Numbered from the stretch's first letter, positions 52,643 through 62,447 are shown. The stretch is 64,000 nucleotides of DNA from Mycobacterium sp. OTB74 (GCF_029892685.1 NZ_JARXVD010000024.1:1-64000), one strand, 5' to 3'. The notes: generated by a model from the sequence alone, not told the origin. Translations and numbers: made by a program.

Positions 52643-53536
52643 GTGTTGATCGGCATCGTCGCAGCACTGGTCGCCTGTTTCAGCTATGGCACCGCATCGG
52701 TCCTGCAGTCCTACGGCGCCCGGCGATCGGCGTCAGCCGCCAATCGCGGAACGGTCGTCACCGCTGAAGGTGGGCCGACCCTGCGGTCGACCATTACTGC
52801 CATGCTCGCACCGACATTCGTTGCTGGAATGGCGCTGGACGGCCTGGGCTTCGTTGGAAGCCTGGTGTCGGCGCGGCTGATACCACTGTTCCTGTCCCAG
52901 ACCATCATGAGTGCAAACCTTGTGGTGACTGCGGTACTCAGCACGGTGGTACTGGGCATGCGGCTGCGGACTCGGGACTGGGTGGCGATCTGTACTGTCC
53001 TGGCGGCGCTGTGCGTCCTGGGATTCACCGCCGGTCACCTCGGCACGCCCGAACGACACATGCGCATCCACTGGGGCGTGTTGTTGGTGTCAACGGTCGT
53101 CCTGGTCGTCGGCGTCGCATTGGCGCGGTCACTCGGCCGTCGAGCCGCGGTTGTTGCTGGACTCTTCGCCGGCGTGTTGTACGGGGCGATGGCGGTGGCG
53201 GTGCGGGTCGTGCATGGTCTGGATCCGCTGAACCCGCCGGTACTGCTGGCAGACCCGGCGCTGTGGGCCATCGGTGTGGCCGGTGGTGGTGGCTTCTATC
53301 TGTTCACCGTGGCGCTGCAGGTCGGTTCGGTCAACGGCGTCGCTGCAGCACTGGTGGTCGGGGAAACGGTGGTGCCCGGCGTTGTCGGCGTTGTGCTGCT
53401 GGGTGATTCGGCAAAACCCGGATATGGTTGGCTCGTGGTACTCGCCTTCACCGCCGCGGTGGTGGGCGCCGTCGCGGTCGCCATTTTCGGTGCCGCTGAG
53501 TCGAATTCGGCGCCCTCGCCGGTGAAAAGCAGTTGA
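52643..53536 (+). CDS. DMT-superfamily membrane transporter-like protein, 297 aa
   Basis: Nine or ten hydrophobic segments occur with an EamA/DMT look: LIGIVAALVACFSYGTASVLQSYG, SARLIPLFLSQTIMSANLVVTAVLS and ALVVGETVVPGVVGVVLLGD. The GTG at 52643 is used. The last four bases overlap the TTG start of the ketopantoate-reductase-like gene, so the two are coupled. Members of this superfamily export metabolites. Substrate unknown. Confidence 0.75.
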   Translation: MLIGIVAALVACFSYGTASVLQSYGARRSASAANRGTVVTAEGGPTLRSTITAMLAPTFVAGMALDGLGFVGSLVSARLIPLFLSQTIMSANLVVTAVLSTVVLGMRLRTRDWVAICTVLAALCVLGFTAGHLGTPERHMRIHWGVLLVSTVVLVVGVALARSLGRRAAVVAGLFAGVLYGAMAVAVRVVHGLDPLNPPVLLADPALWAIGVAGGGGFYLFTVALQVGSVNGVAAALVVGETVVPGVVGVVLLGDSAKPGYGWLVVLAFTAAVVGAVAVAIFGAAESNSAPSPVKSS

Positions 53537-54573
53537 CGGTGCGTCGTTATGTGGTGGTCGGTGCCGGGGCGATCGGTGGCACCATCGGCGGGGTGCTGGC
53601 CCAGGCGGGCGTGCCGGTGGTTCTGGTGGCGCGGGGACTGCACGGTGAGGTCTTGATGCGGCAGGGGCTGACCATCCGTACCCCGGATGGCGTCTTCCAG
53701 GTGCCGGTGCAGGCGGTCTTCACGCCGGACGAGGTGACGCTGACCGACCAGGACGTCTTGGTATTTGCCACCAAGACTCAACAACTCGATGCTGCGCTGC
53801 GCGATTGGGTGGACCGGCCCGTCACTCGCGCATCAGGCGGAACATCAACGGCGGCAGAGACTTTGCCGGTGTTGACAGCCTTGAACGGGGTGACCGCAGA
53901 GGAGCTGGCGCTGCGTTACTTCCGTCGGGTGTACGGGGTGTGCGTGTGGCTGCCGGCAGTGCACCTGGAACCAGGAGAGGTGATCATCCGGTCGTGGCCG
54001 CTGGTGGGGCAGTTCCATATGGCGCGCTGGCCGTCGACCATTGGCACGCCCGACGACGCCGTTCTGCTCAGCCAGATCGCCCGCAGTTGGACTGATGCCG
54101 GTATCCGGGTCGCCCTGCCGAATGACGTGGCGCCGTGGAAGTACAACAAATTGTTGACCAACCTGGGCAACGTGGTTGGCGCTCTGCTCGGCGACGATCG
54201 TGCCGGTGCATCGGTCGGGGCGGCGGCTCGCTACGAAGGTCAAGAAGTGTTGCGGTATGCGGGAATTGATGCGGTTCCGTTTGAGGTATCGGACGCCGCG
54301 CGGGCAGATGGGCCGCATCCACGCGAGGTTCCCGGGTTGGCAGCCGGCGCCACCAACTCGACGTGGCAGTCGCTGCGCCGTCAGACCGGAGACGCGGAGA
54401 CCGACTACCTCAACGGTGAGATCGTGCGGATAGCTCACCGCTGCGGCTTGGCGGCACCGGTCAATTCGGTTCTTGCCGCGCTCGGTCGGCGTGCAGTCCG
54501 AAAGCAGGCCGAGCCGGGGTGGTGTTCCACCGCCGAATTGACCGCTCTTATCGAAGCGGCTCGGCGTGGTTGA
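53533..54573 (+). CDS. Ketopantoate reductase-like (PanE/ApbA) protein, 346 aa
   Basis: An N-terminal Rossmann domain (VVVGAGAIGGTIGGVLAQAG, VLVARG, VFATKTQQLDAAL) and a C-terminal helical domain with KYNKLLTNLGN (Lys of the PanE active site) and NSTWQSLRRQTGDAETDYLNGEIVR (the S-x-x-x-D-x-x-x-x-R-x-T-E-like block) are visible. PanE makes pantoate for CoA, but there are several paralogues of uncertain substrate. The start TTG 53533 overlaps the stop of the transporter gene; GTG 53539 is an alternative. It is convergent with aceA. Confidence 0.82.
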   Translation: MTVRRYVVVGAGAIGGTIGGVLAQAGVPVVLVARGLHGEVLMRQGLTIRTPDGVFQVPVQAVFTPDEVTLTDQDVLVFATKTQQLDAALRDWVDRPVTRASGGTSTAAETLPVLTALNGVTAEELALRYFRRVYGVCVWLPAVHLEPGEVIIRSWPLVGQFHMARWPSTIGTPDDAVLLSQIARSWTDAGIRVALPNDVAPWKYNKLLTNLGNVVGALLGDDRAGASVGAAARYEGQEVLRYAGIDAVPFEVSDAARADGPHPREVPGLAAGATNSTWQSLRRQTGDAETDYLNGEIVRIAHRCGLAAPVNSVLAALGRRAVRKQAEPGWCSTAELTALIEAARRG

Positions 54574-54594
54574 GCGGCCCGGCCTGCCGAAGGA

Positions 54595-56880
54595 CTAGTC
54601 CTCCTTACGGATCAAGCGCGACAACGCCTTTCGGTCTTCGGCAAGCAACTCGTCGATACGCGGCTGGTTGACATCGGCGACGATGATCTCACCGACCTCC
54701 TGGTACACATCGCTGAAAATGCCGTGCGCCTTCATCTTCTCGGTCTGATAGATGTTGTCCTCGGTCGGCGTCACGTAGTAGACGATCTCCGGCTTGAACC
54801 GGTGGATCAGCCAGACGTGGATCAGGTCCATCAGGCGTTTCTTACGCAGCTTCTCTGCAAAGGTGTTCTGGTCGCGCACCGTCAGAATGTTGCGGCCGTG
54901 CCGGTCCTTGATGGGGTCGACGACGACGTTCGCCAGCGGCTCTGTACCGTCGCCGTAGATACCCAGGTCCAGTACGTCAGACCCGGCACGGCGTGGTCTC
55001 AGCTGCACGTGCAGCTTCTCGCCGATCTGGTTGTAATCGCCCCACATGGCCAGCCACTCTTCGAGCAGCTTCTTGGGCACCTCGGTCTGCACAAGGTGCT
55101 GGTGCTGCGTGGAGCCGGCGCCCATCGCCTTGGTGGTGGCGGTCCGGCCCGAGGAGGCCGCCAGCGCAGCATCGCTGCGCGGCCCGCCGACCAGCGTTTG
55201 CGGTGTGCGGTAAGGGGATTCGACCAGCCGCATCTTGCGTTGCAGCCGGGCCAGCGCCAACATCCCTTCCTGCTGTAGTGATGTTGCGAACTCCTCGCAG
55301 GCGACCCCGTCCACCTGGTGCCCGCCGTAGGTGATGAAGTTGAAGACGAACCCCATCTTGCCGAGTTCTGCTGGGAACGCTCGCATTTCGTCGTCGGTCA
55401 TCCCGGTGGTGTCCCAGTTGAATGACGGCGACAGGTTGTAGGCCAGCATCTGCTCCGGGTGCACAGCATGGATGGCGTCGGCGAACTGCTTGGCGTCGGC
55501 CAGATCCGCGGTCTTGGTCTCCATCCACAACAGGTCCGCAAACGGTGCGGCGGCAAGGGATTTGGCGATCGCATAGGGGATGCCGCCGCGCACCTGGTAG
55601 TAGCCCTCAGGAGTCTTGGCAAGCTCGCAGTCCCACGCTACATCGACACCCAGATCGCGGGCTTTTGCCTGTGCGGCGTACAGTGACGCACTGGCGGCGA
55701 ACGTGCGCCATTCAGCCGGCGTCATGGCAGCGGCCTCGCCCTCTTTGGCCCGGAACTGGAGCACTTCGGCGACGGCCTCGCCATAGGTGTTCAGCCCGGA
55801 ATCCGCTTGCCACGCTTCAACGAACTTCGACTCCACCTTGTCGAACAGCGAGTCAACCGACTGGCTCGGATCCTGCTGCCAGGCGGCGGCCGCATCGTCG
55901 ATCAGGCCGACGATGCCGTGGCTGTCCAGCCAGGCGTCTGCGGTGGCGTACTCGCCCTCGGGTAGCGCGTAGAGCAGGTGGCCTCGCAGATCGGTGACGC
56001 CCTTGTTGTTGAAGCGCCGCATCATGGCTAGGAAGCACGACTTGTACGACGGGATCTTCAGATTGGTGGCGCCCAGCAGGAACGGTTGATCGCGCTCGTC
56101 GGCGCGGCTGTCGATCAGATTGGCCGCCTCGGCGTCGGTGCGGGCCACGATGATGCCAGGCACCCCCATGATGTCCAGCTGGAACCGTGCGGTGTTGAGC
56201 CGCTTGAGTTGTTCGTCAGAGGGCACCAGCACCTTGCCGCCCTGGTGGCCACACTTCTTGGTGCCGGGGCGCTGATCCTCGATGTGGTATCCGGCGACAC
56301 CGGCCTCGACAAAACGACGAATCAGGTTGCGTACGTGGGGATCTCCGCCGTGGCCGGTGTCGGCGTCGGCGATGATGAACGGCCGGTAGTCGAACGGGGC
56401 GACCGCGGCACGTTGTTCGGGGGTCATCTGCAGCCGCAGGTACTGCTGGTTACGGTCCGCGGTCAGCAGGGCACGCACCAGGCCCGCGGCCTCGTCGGGT
56501 ACTTGGCTCAGCGGATAACTGGCCAGATCGGGACCGGGGTCCTCGCTGATGGATCCTTTGGCCGAGGTGGCCCAACCACCGAGGTAGATGCCCTCGATGC
56601 CCATCCGTTTCATCACCACGGCCTGCCCCGGTGAGTAGGGACCGAAGGTGGTGATGGATTTCTTCTGACTGAACAGTTCGCGCAGGCGTGGATAGAACGC
56701 GGCGGCAGCTTCGCGGGCGACTGGGTAGTCGGTGGTGATGGTGCCGCGCTGCTCTACCACCTGGCGAGCGGTGTAGAGGCGGGTGATGCCGGTGAAGCGG
56801 GAGCTGTCGAAATACTGCTGCACCGCGAGGACATCGTGTTCAAACGGCGTTTGCGTTGATGATTCGGCTTCGATGGCCAT
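54595..56880 (-). CDS. aceA: Isocitrate lyase, Icl2/AceA type, 761 aa
   Basis: The catalytic block KKCGH (208-212, Cys210) lies in GTKKCGHQGGKVL, with FIIADADTGHGGDPHVRNL and the C-terminal AceA-like extension (HVWLIHRFKPEIVYYVTP). The 761-residue length matches Icl2 of mycobacteria (about 763-767), not the 428-residue Icl1. The enzyme cleaves isocitrate to succinate and glyoxylate for growth on fatty acids and also acts in the methylcitrate pathway. The ATG at 56880 (MAIEAESS) is preferred to a longer frame. Divergent from the quinone oxidoreductase gene with 133 bp between. Confidence 0.93.
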   Translation of the reverse strand: MAIEAESSTQTPFEHDVLAVQQYFDSSRFTGITRLYTARQVVEQRGTITTDYPVAREAAAAFYPRLRELFSQKKSITTFGPYSPGQAVVMKRMGIEGIYLGGWATSAKGSISEDPGPDLASYPLSQVPDEAAGLVRALLTADRNQQYLRLQMTPEQRAAVAPFDYRPFIIADADTGHGGDPHVRNLIRRFVEAGVAGYHIEDQRPGTKKCGHQGGKVLVPSDEQLKRLNTARFQLDIMGVPGIIVARTDAEAANLIDSRADERDQPFLLGATNLKIPSYKSCFLAMMRRFNNKGVTDLRGHLLYALPEGEYATADAWLDSHGIVGLIDDAAAAWQQDPSQSVDSLFDKVESKFVEAWQADSGLNTYGEAVAEVLQFRAKEGEAAAMTPAEWRTFAASASLYAAQAKARDLGVDVAWDCELAKTPEGYYQVRGGIPYAIAKSLAAAPFADLLWMETKTADLADAKQFADAIHAVHPEQMLAYNLSPSFNWDTTGMTDDEMRAFPAELGKMGFVFNFITYGGHQVDGVACEEFATSLQQEGMLALARLQRKMRLVESPYRTPQTLVGGPRSDAALAASSGRTATTKAMGAGSTQHQHLVQTEVPKKLLEEWLAMWGDYNQIGEKLHVQLRPRRAGSDVLDLGIYGDGTEPLANVVVDPIKDRHGRNILTVRDQNTFAEKLRKKRLMDLIHVWLIHRFKPEIVYYVTPTEDNIYQTEKMKAHGIFSDVYQEVGEIIVADVNQPRIDELLAEDRKALSRLIRKED

Positions 56881-57013
56881 GGACTGGTGCTCCTTGCTGA
56901 GCTTGCTCTCCGATGGACTCCCCGAGTTTATCGCCGCGCGGCGGCTTCGCTGCGGTTTCGGCGTCCACGATCGGGTCGGCCAGGACCACGGCGCTGGCAG
57001 GTACGTTGGGCTG

Positions 57014-57988
57014 ATGGCCAACGCAGTGCGATTCAGTGAAACTGGTGGACCAGAAGTTCTGCGTTGGGAAGAGCTACGCGTCGGAGAGCCCGGTCCCGGC
57101 GAGGTCCGGATTCGGCACCATGCGGTTGGCCTGAACTTCGCTGACATCTACTTCCGCACCGGTATGTACCCGGCGCCGCTGCCGTCGGGCATCGGTGTCG
57201 AGGCGGCTGGTGTGATCGAAGCCGTAGGCCCCGATGTGCCGGGCTTCAGCGTCGGCGACCGGGTCACCTATACCGGCAGCCCACTAGGCGCCTACAGCAC
57301 CGAACGTGTCATGGCGGCGTCGCATCTGATCGCCTTGGACCCCGCGGTGGGGTTTGAGTCGGCCGCAGCGTCGACCATGCGCGGATTGACGACCGCCTAT
57401 CTGCTGCGCCGCATCCATCAGCTCTCACCTGGCGACACCGTGGTCCTGCACGCCGCCGCGGGCGGGGTTGGTCTGCTGTTCTGCCAGTGGGCAAAGTTGT
57501 TGGGCATCAAGGTGATCGGCACAGTGTCTTCCGAAACGAAGGCCGAGGTTGCCCGGGCGAACGGCTGCGCGGAGGTGGTTGTGCTTGGCCGCGACGACCT
57601 GGTCGAGCGGGTACGCAATCGCACCGGCGGAAAGGGCGTGCCGGTCGTATATGACAGCATCGGCGCGGCCACCTATAACACGTCGCTGGACTGTCTGGCC
57701 CGACGCGGACTGCTGGTCTGCTTCGGCACCGCGTCGGGGCCGGTCCCGCCGATCGATGCAATGCAATTGGCTTCCAAGGGTTCGCTTTTCGTCACCCGGC
57801 CCGCCCTGGCGGATTACATCGCCGATCCCGAGGAACGCGCCGAGCTGGCCGGGGAATTCTTCGGTCATGTCGCGGCAGGCCGGATCGCCGTACAGATCAA
57901 CCAGCGGTACGCACTCCGCGACGCCGTTGACGCCCACCGCGAACTGGAATCCGGGCGCAGCGTCGGTTCGTCGGTGCTGCTGCCCTGA
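57014..57988 (+). CDS. Zinc-independent quinone oxidoreductase (MDR family), 324 aa
   Basis: The medium-chain dehydrogenase fold is complete: VRFSETGGPEVLRWEEL, GVEAAGVIEAVGPDVPGFSVGDRV, the NADPH motif HAAAGGVGLLFCQWAK and the YDSIGAATYNTSLDCLARRGLLV block. No zinc cysteine ligands are present, as in QOR/crystallin-type reductases. The ATG at 57014 (MANAVRFSETG) starts it. It is divergent from aceA, which could indicate shared control, but no operator is obvious. It reduces quinones with NADPH. Confidence 0.87.
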   Translation: MANAVRFSETGGPEVLRWEELRVGEPGPGEVRIRHHAVGLNFADIYFRTGMYPAPLPSGIGVEAAGVIEAVGPDVPGFSVGDRVTYTGSPLGAYSTERVMAASHLIALDPAVGFESAAASTMRGLTTAYLLRRIHQLSPGDTVVLHAAAGGVGLLFCQWAKLLGIKVIGTVSSETKAEVARANGCAEVVVLGRDDLVERVRNRTGGKGVPVVYDSIGAATYNTSLDCLARRGLLVCFGTASGPVPPIDAMQLASKGSLFVTRPALADYIADPEERAELAGEFFGHVAAGRIAVQINQRYALRDAVDAHRELESGRSVGSSVLLP

Positions 57989-58008
57989 CCTCGGATTGCA
58001 ACGGGTCG

Positions 58009-58650
58009 TCAGCCCGCTGTGCCGACGAGGATCAGCATCATTCCCACTGCCGTCAGCGTGATCGCAGTGATCCCCGCGGTGTGTTCCTGCACCCGGTGCC
58101 GCATCCGATCCAGCCATTTGTCGGCATAGCGGGAGGCCAGCAAGTGCGCGAGAACCGGTAGGGCCGTGGTAATTCCGGCCCACACGACGAAATAGCCGAC
58201 GGCAGCGGCCTTGTCGACCGGATTGCTGACCGCGATGTCGATGGCGACCCCGCCGGCGATGCACGCCAGGAGGAATTTGGGATTTGCGACGGCCAGCAGG
58301 AAGCCGATGACAGCGGTACTGCGGGGTGACGCATGCTGCAGGCGGGCGAACCAGCCCGAAGGGTCGGCGTAATGGCTGCGCCGGAGCCAGGTGATGACGC
58401 CCAGCGCGATCAACCCGATCCCGATCCAGATCTGAATGCGATGCCCGGTCCGCGGCGCCGAATCGGGGCTTGCCGGCGCCACCGCGATCACCACGGTGAT
58501 CAGCGAGATGATCCCTGCGAGCCAACCCGCCAGGTAGGTCAACCCGGTGAGGCGCGGGCGGTCGGAATAGAGCAGCAGCAGAACAGGCGGCAGAAACGCC
58601 ATCGGGGACAGTGCGACGATCAGGGCATAGGGGATCAGCTCGGCGTACAT
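58009..58650 (-). CDS. GAP/LysE-like exporter (Sap family), 213 aa
   Basis: Six hydrophobic segments occur with the family opening LIPYALIVALSPMAFLPPVLLLLYSDRPRL and a LRRSHYADPSGWFARLQHASP loop. GAP and SfLAP-type proteins in mycobacteria move glycopeptidolipids or similar lipids; LysE-superfamily relatives export amino acids. It starts 7 bp after the stop of the sugar-lactone oxidase gene, in a tight operon. The ATG at 58650 is chosen; the longer frame is unrelated. Substrate unknown. Confidence 0.75.
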   Translation of the reverse strand: MYAELIPYALIVALSPMAFLPPVLLLLYSDRPRLTGLTYLAGWLAGIISLITVVIAVAPASPDSAPRTGHRIQIWIGIGLIALGVITWLRRSHYADPSGWFARLQHASPRSTAVIGFLLAVANPKFLLACIAGGVAIDIAVSNPVDKAAAVGYFVVWAGITTALPVLAHLLASRYADKWLDRMRHRVQEHTAGITAITLTAVGMMLILVGTAG

Positions 58651-58657
58651 GGTGCCG

Positions 58658-59941
58658 CTAGTGTCCCAGAACCCGGTTGAGGTAATCGTTGGCGAACACC
58701 CGGTCCGGGTCACAGTGGTCGCGGAAGGCGACGAATTCATCGAACCGCGGGTACACGGTGCGCAGGTATCCGGCGTCGCGGGTGTGCATCTTGCCCCAGT
58801 GCGGTCGACCCTCGTAGCCGACCATGACGGCTTCGATGTCAGTGAAGTAACCGTCGGCGCGGTCTCCGGCATAGCGATGCACAGCCACGTAACCGGTTTC
58901 TCGTCCTGTCGCGGTGGACAGCGTCAGCTGATCGGCTGCCGCGACGCGCACCTCGATGGGGAAGCTGACCCGATATCCTTTGTCCCTGGCCACTCGTCGT
59001 ACGCCGTCGAAGGCCTCGGCCAGCTGCTCCAGCGGCACCGCGTATTCCATCTCGCGGAACCGCACGTTGCGATCGCTGGTGAACACCGCGGCTGACGAGT
59101 CGACGATGACGCGTCCTGACAACGCATGCCCGGACACCATGTTGATCGCCGGGACCAGAGCCGGTGCCGCCACACCCACTCGGCATAGCACCCCGAACAG
59201 CTTGTTGCTCAACAACTCGTCGTCGATGTAGCGGCGCGTACGGCCTGGACCGGAGGCCGCGGTGTGGCCGTCGATACGGCGGTTGTACTTGGTCAGTGCC
59301 GCATCGGTGTGCGGGAACCAATAGAACTCAAAGTGGTCGGTGTCGTGAATCGAACGGTCAAGGTTGGCCAGGACGTCGCCGATGCCTGCCGGACGTTCGA
59401 TGGCTTCGATGCAGAATTGCGGCACACATTCGATGGTGATCGCGGTGATCACTCCGAGTGCACCTAAACCGAGTGCAGCACAACGTAATTCGTTGTCATC
59501 AATGATGCTGCGGTGTTCACCGGTGCCGGTCACCAGATCGAGCCCGACGATCTGGGTGCTGAGGCCGCCAAAGCCCAATCCGGTGCCGTGGGTGCCGGTG
59601 GAGGTGGCGCCGGCGAGCGTTTGGCGGTCTATATCGCCGAGATTGGTCATCGCCAATCCGTACGGTTCCAGTAGCGCGGGAATCTCGTGCAGATGGGTGC
59701 CGGCCCGGAAGGTAGCGCGGTTGCCGTCCACCCCGATCAGACCGCGCATATTGGTCAACTGCAGCATTGTGTCGCCGGGCACACCGATTCCCGAAAAGCT
59801 GTGGCCGGCACCGACGGCTTTCACGGTCGTGCCGGACCGCCTTGCTGCCGTGATGATCTCGGCTATCTGGTCAACGCTGGTCGGGGCCAGTTGTCTGACG
59901 GGGTTGGCCGATTCGGTGCGTCCCCAGTTCTGCCACGTCAC
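58658..59941 (-). CDS. FAD-dependent sugar-1,4-lactone oxidase/dehydrogenase (ALO/GulDH-like), 427 aa
   Basis: The FAD-binding PP-loop reads AVGAGHSFSG with His47 in the position that binds FAD covalently in AldO-type proteins. The C-terminal substrate motif is GRPHWGK. The 427-residue length and sequence fit the M. tuberculosis L-gulono-1,4-lactone dehydrogenase (Rv1771) group. These enzymes convert L-gulono- or D-arabinono-lactone to ascorbate or erythroascorbate. The GTG start at 59941 overlaps the end of the PLP-enzyme gene by four bases, so the genes are coupled. Confidence 0.87.
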   Translation of the reverse strand: MTWQNWGRTESANPVRQLAPTSVDQIAEIITAARRSGTTVKAVGAGHSFSGIGVPGDTMLQLTNMRGLIGVDGNRATFRAGTHLHEIPALLEPYGLAMTNLGDIDRQTLAGATSTGTHGTGLGFGGLSTQIVGLDLVTGTGEHRSIIDDNELRCAALGLGALGVITAITIECVPQFCIEAIERPAGIGDVLANLDRSIHDTDHFEFYWFPHTDAALTKYNRRIDGHTAASGPGRTRRYIDDELLSNKLFGVLCRVGVAAPALVPAINMVSGHALSGRVIVDSSAAVFTSDRNVRFREMEYAVPLEQLAEAFDGVRRVARDKGYRVSFPIEVRVAAADQLTLSTATGRETGYVAVHRYAGDRADGYFTDIEAVMVGYEGRPHWGKMHTRDAGYLRTVYPRFDEFVAFRDHCDPDRVFANDYLNRVLGH

Positions 59942-61215
59942 ACGAATGCCTTTCCCTCGCCCCGGTAGGTGAGGACGTCACCGATCACCGCACCGTCGAC
60001 CAGGGCGATGCTGTTGACGTGCTCGCTGAGTTCACCGGACTTGGTGTGGCGGAACCATACTCGATCTCCGACTCGCATCCGGGTCGCGGCAGTGCCACGC
60101 AGCGGGGTCTGCACTTCGCCGGCGGCCTCGCGGGACTGGTAGCGCAGCCCGGCCGGCCACACCGGACGCGGCAGTCGGCCGATGTCCGGCGGTCCGGAGG
60201 CGATCCAGCCACCACCATGGCAGGTGACCACGTCAGTGCGGGGTTTGCGCACCACTGCCACGCCGAAGCCGAGTGCGGGCGCTGGGGTGAAGTGCTGGTA
60301 GTTGTCGAACAGATGGCCGCCGAAATAGCCGCTGCCGACTGCAATGTCGGTCACCGCGGGGTCCTGCGCGGTGACCTCGATGGAACCGGTTCCGCCGGCG
60401 TTGACCATCTGCAGATCTGTGAGGTTCTCGATCGCTTCGACGATCTGGCGGCGCCGCGAGCGTAACTCGTCCATCGACATCCGCTGCATCAGCCGAATCA
60501 GGTGATTTTCCAAAGGTTTTCCGGGAACATCGTTGCCGACCCCCGCGACCTGCGCCTCATAGGACATCAGGCCGACCAGGGTGAAGCCCGGTCGTTGGAC
60601 GATTGCGCGAGCCAGACGGACCGCCTCGTGCTGGGTATGCACCGGAGAGCGCAGCACCCCGAGGTCGCCGATACCGGGCAGCCGTAGCGAAGCGTCGAGA
60701 TCGATCGCGACGCGGACGGGTGAGCGCTGACCAGGGGCGAGTACCGAGTCGACCACATCGAGGTGCGCTGTCGAATCGACCAAAAGCGTGACGCGTTCTA
60801 GCGCTTGTGTGTTGGCGCACAATGCCGAGATCGCCGCGCGGTTGGTACTCGGATAGCCCAGCAGGACGTCATCGATTCCGCGCCGGCCGGGGCCGTCGGT
60901 GGCCAACCAGATGGCCTCGGCGAGGTCATAGGCGAGAACACCGGTCACATGGTCAGAGCCGACCAGGGCGTCGATAACCGATCGGACCCGCAGCGACTTG
61001 GTGGCGATGCGCAACCGGGCTGTGCCGGCGCGGCGGTTCACATCGGCGATGTTGTGCCGTAGGGCAGGAAGGCTGAGCGCCGCCACCGGGCTGTCCTGGT
61101 CGCCGACAGCCGCGTCGAGCTCGGCCCAATATCGGTCGGCATCGGTGAGCCAAGGCTGCTGCTGCGGGGGCGCTGCTGACAGCAGCTCGTCGAGTGGCGA
61201 TGGCGATTGGGCCAT
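59938..61215 (-). CDS. PLP-dependent amino acid deaminase/aldolase (alanine-racemase fold, DSD/DTA-like), 425 aa
   Basis: An alanine-racemase-type TIM barrel with the PLP lysine Lys73 (IATKSLRVRSVI), EYL-like barrel blocks (VDSTAHLDVV, GFTLVGLMSYEAQVAGVG) and a C-terminal beta domain with the metal-ligand region VTCHGGGWIASG. This matches the D-threonine aldolase/D-serine dehydratase-like group. The ATG at 61215 starts it; 61269 is a less likely alternative. Its stop overlaps the GTG of the lactone oxidase. The operon order is PLP enzyme, lactone oxidase, GAP-type exporter. Substrate unknown. Confidence 0.83.
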   Translation of the reverse strand: MAQSPSPLDELLSAAPPQQQPWLTDADRYWAELDAAVGDQDSPVAALSLPALRHNIADVNRRAGTARLRIATKSLRVRSVIDALVGSDHVTGVLAYDLAEAIWLATDGPGRRGIDDVLLGYPSTNRAAISALCANTQALERVTLLVDSTAHLDVVDSVLAPGQRSPVRVAIDLDASLRLPGIGDLGVLRSPVHTQHEAVRLARAIVQRPGFTLVGLMSYEAQVAGVGNDVPGKPLENHLIRLMQRMSMDELRSRRRQIVEAIENLTDLQMVNAGGTGSIEVTAQDPAVTDIAVGSGYFGGHLFDNYQHFTPAPALGFGVAVVRKPRTDVVTCHGGGWIASGPPDIGRLPRPVWPAGLRYQSREAAGEVQTPLRGTAATRMRVGDRVWFRHTKSGELSEHVNSIALVDGAVIGDVLTYRGEGKAFV

Positions 61216-61277
61216 GGGGACCATCCTGCTCCAGGACTTGCCTTCCATTGCGCCGCTGGTCGGGCACACTTATCAAC

Positions 61278-62447
61278 GTGTCGGAAACGTTGCCGGAACC
61301 CCTCAGCGGGACCCGTGGGTTTCTGCCTGCCGTTGAGGGACTAAGGGCGTGTGCGGCCATCGGTGTCGTGGTGACACACGTTGCCTTGCAGACGGCACAT
61401 TTGCACGGCGTCTTTGGCCGATTGCTGGCGCGCCTGGATATGTCGGTGGCGGTGTTCTTCGCCCTGTCCGGGTTTCTGCTCTGGCGTGCACACGCGGCTG
61501 CGGCCGCCGGGCTCCGGGAGGGCCCGGCCACCGCACCGTATCTGCGCTCGCGGTTGGTCCGGATCATGCCGGCCTATCTCCTCACCGTCGTGGTGGTGCT
61601 GAGCTTGCTGCCGGAGGCGCGTACGGCTGACGGCACGGTCTGGATCGCGAACCTGACGCTGACGCAGATCTACGTTCCCAAGACGCTGTTCGCCGGTCTG
61701 ACCCAGATGTGGAGTCTGTCGGTCGAGATGAGCTTCTACCTGGTGTTGCCGTTGCTGGCGCTCGGGGCGGCAAAACTGCCCGTGCGGGCGCGGATACCCG
61801 TGATCGCCGCTGCCGCGGTGCTGAGTCTCGGGTGGCCCTTTATGCCGATCCCGGCGTACAACGGTGCCAATCCGCTGAACTGGTTGCCTGCGTACACCTC
61901 ATGGTTTGCCATCGGAATGCTGTTGGCGGAGTTGACTTTCCGGCCGGTCAGCTGGCCGCACCGGTTGGCCCGCCGGCCACTGGTGATGGGCGTCATCGCA
62001 GCCACTGCGTATGTCATCGGGGCTTCACCATTGGCAATTCCGTTCGACTCCCGGCCGGCCGGAGTCGAGCACTACATGGTGCGCATGGTGGTCGGCTTCG
62101 TGGTGGCCGGCGCGCTGCTGGCACCGTTGGTCCTGGGCCGCGGCAGCGATCGGCACCGTGTGCTGGCCGGTGCGCCGATGGTGACGTTGGGCCGCTGGTC
62201 TTACGGGCTGTTTCTATGGCATTTGGCCGCGCTGGACATGGTGATCGCATTGGTGGGCCCCGAGCCGTTCCCCGGTGATCTGCTGGTCATCGCGGTGTTG
62301 ACCACGGGCTTCGGCATCGCCATCGCAGCGGTGAGCTATGCGCTACTCGAGGAGCCATGTCGGGTTGCATTGCGCCGCTGGGAATCGCGTCGACGCCGAC
62401 CGCATCTCGCTGAAGGTGCCGATGCGGTGCTGGATCGCGCCGCTTGA
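61278..62447 (+). CDS. Acyltransferase 3-family membrane protein, 389 aa
   Basis: An acyltransferase-3 domain (FLPAVEGLRACAAIGVVVTHVAL, MSVAVFFALSGFLLWR, MWSLSVEMSFYLVLPLL, GRWSYGLFLWHLAA, LLEEPCRVALRRW) covers most of the protein, about ten helices. It transfers an acyl group to a cell-surface carbohydrate. The GTG at 61278 is used; the longer frame has no family match. It is divergent from the PLP-enzyme operon (62 bp between starts). This is the second acyltransferase-3 in the window (see 37690). Acceptor unknown. Confidence 0.85.
   Translation: MSETLPEPLSGTRGFLPAVEGLRACAAIGVVVTHVALQTAHLHGVFGRLLARLDMSVAVFFALSGFLLWRAHAAAAAGLREGPATAPYLRSRLVRIMPAYLLTVVVVLSLLPEARTADGTVWIANLTLTQIYVPKTLFAGLTQMWSLSVEMSFYLVLPLLALGAAKLPVRARIPVIAAAAVLSLGWPFMPIPAYNGANPLNWLPAYTSWFAIGMLLAELTFRPVSWPHRLARRPLVMGVIAATAYVIGASPLAIPFDSRPAGVEHYMVRMVVGFVVAGALLAPLVLGRGSDRHRVLAGAPMVTLGRWSYGLFLWHLAALDMVIALVGPEPFPGDLLVIAVLTTGFGIAIAAVSYALLEEPCRVALRRWESRRRRPHLAEGADAVLDRAA

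Noticed and set aside
54591..54602. AGGACTAGTCCT palindrome at the end of aceA as an operator
   Set aside because: Short, includes the stop codon, and lies between convergent genes; chance or a weak terminator.
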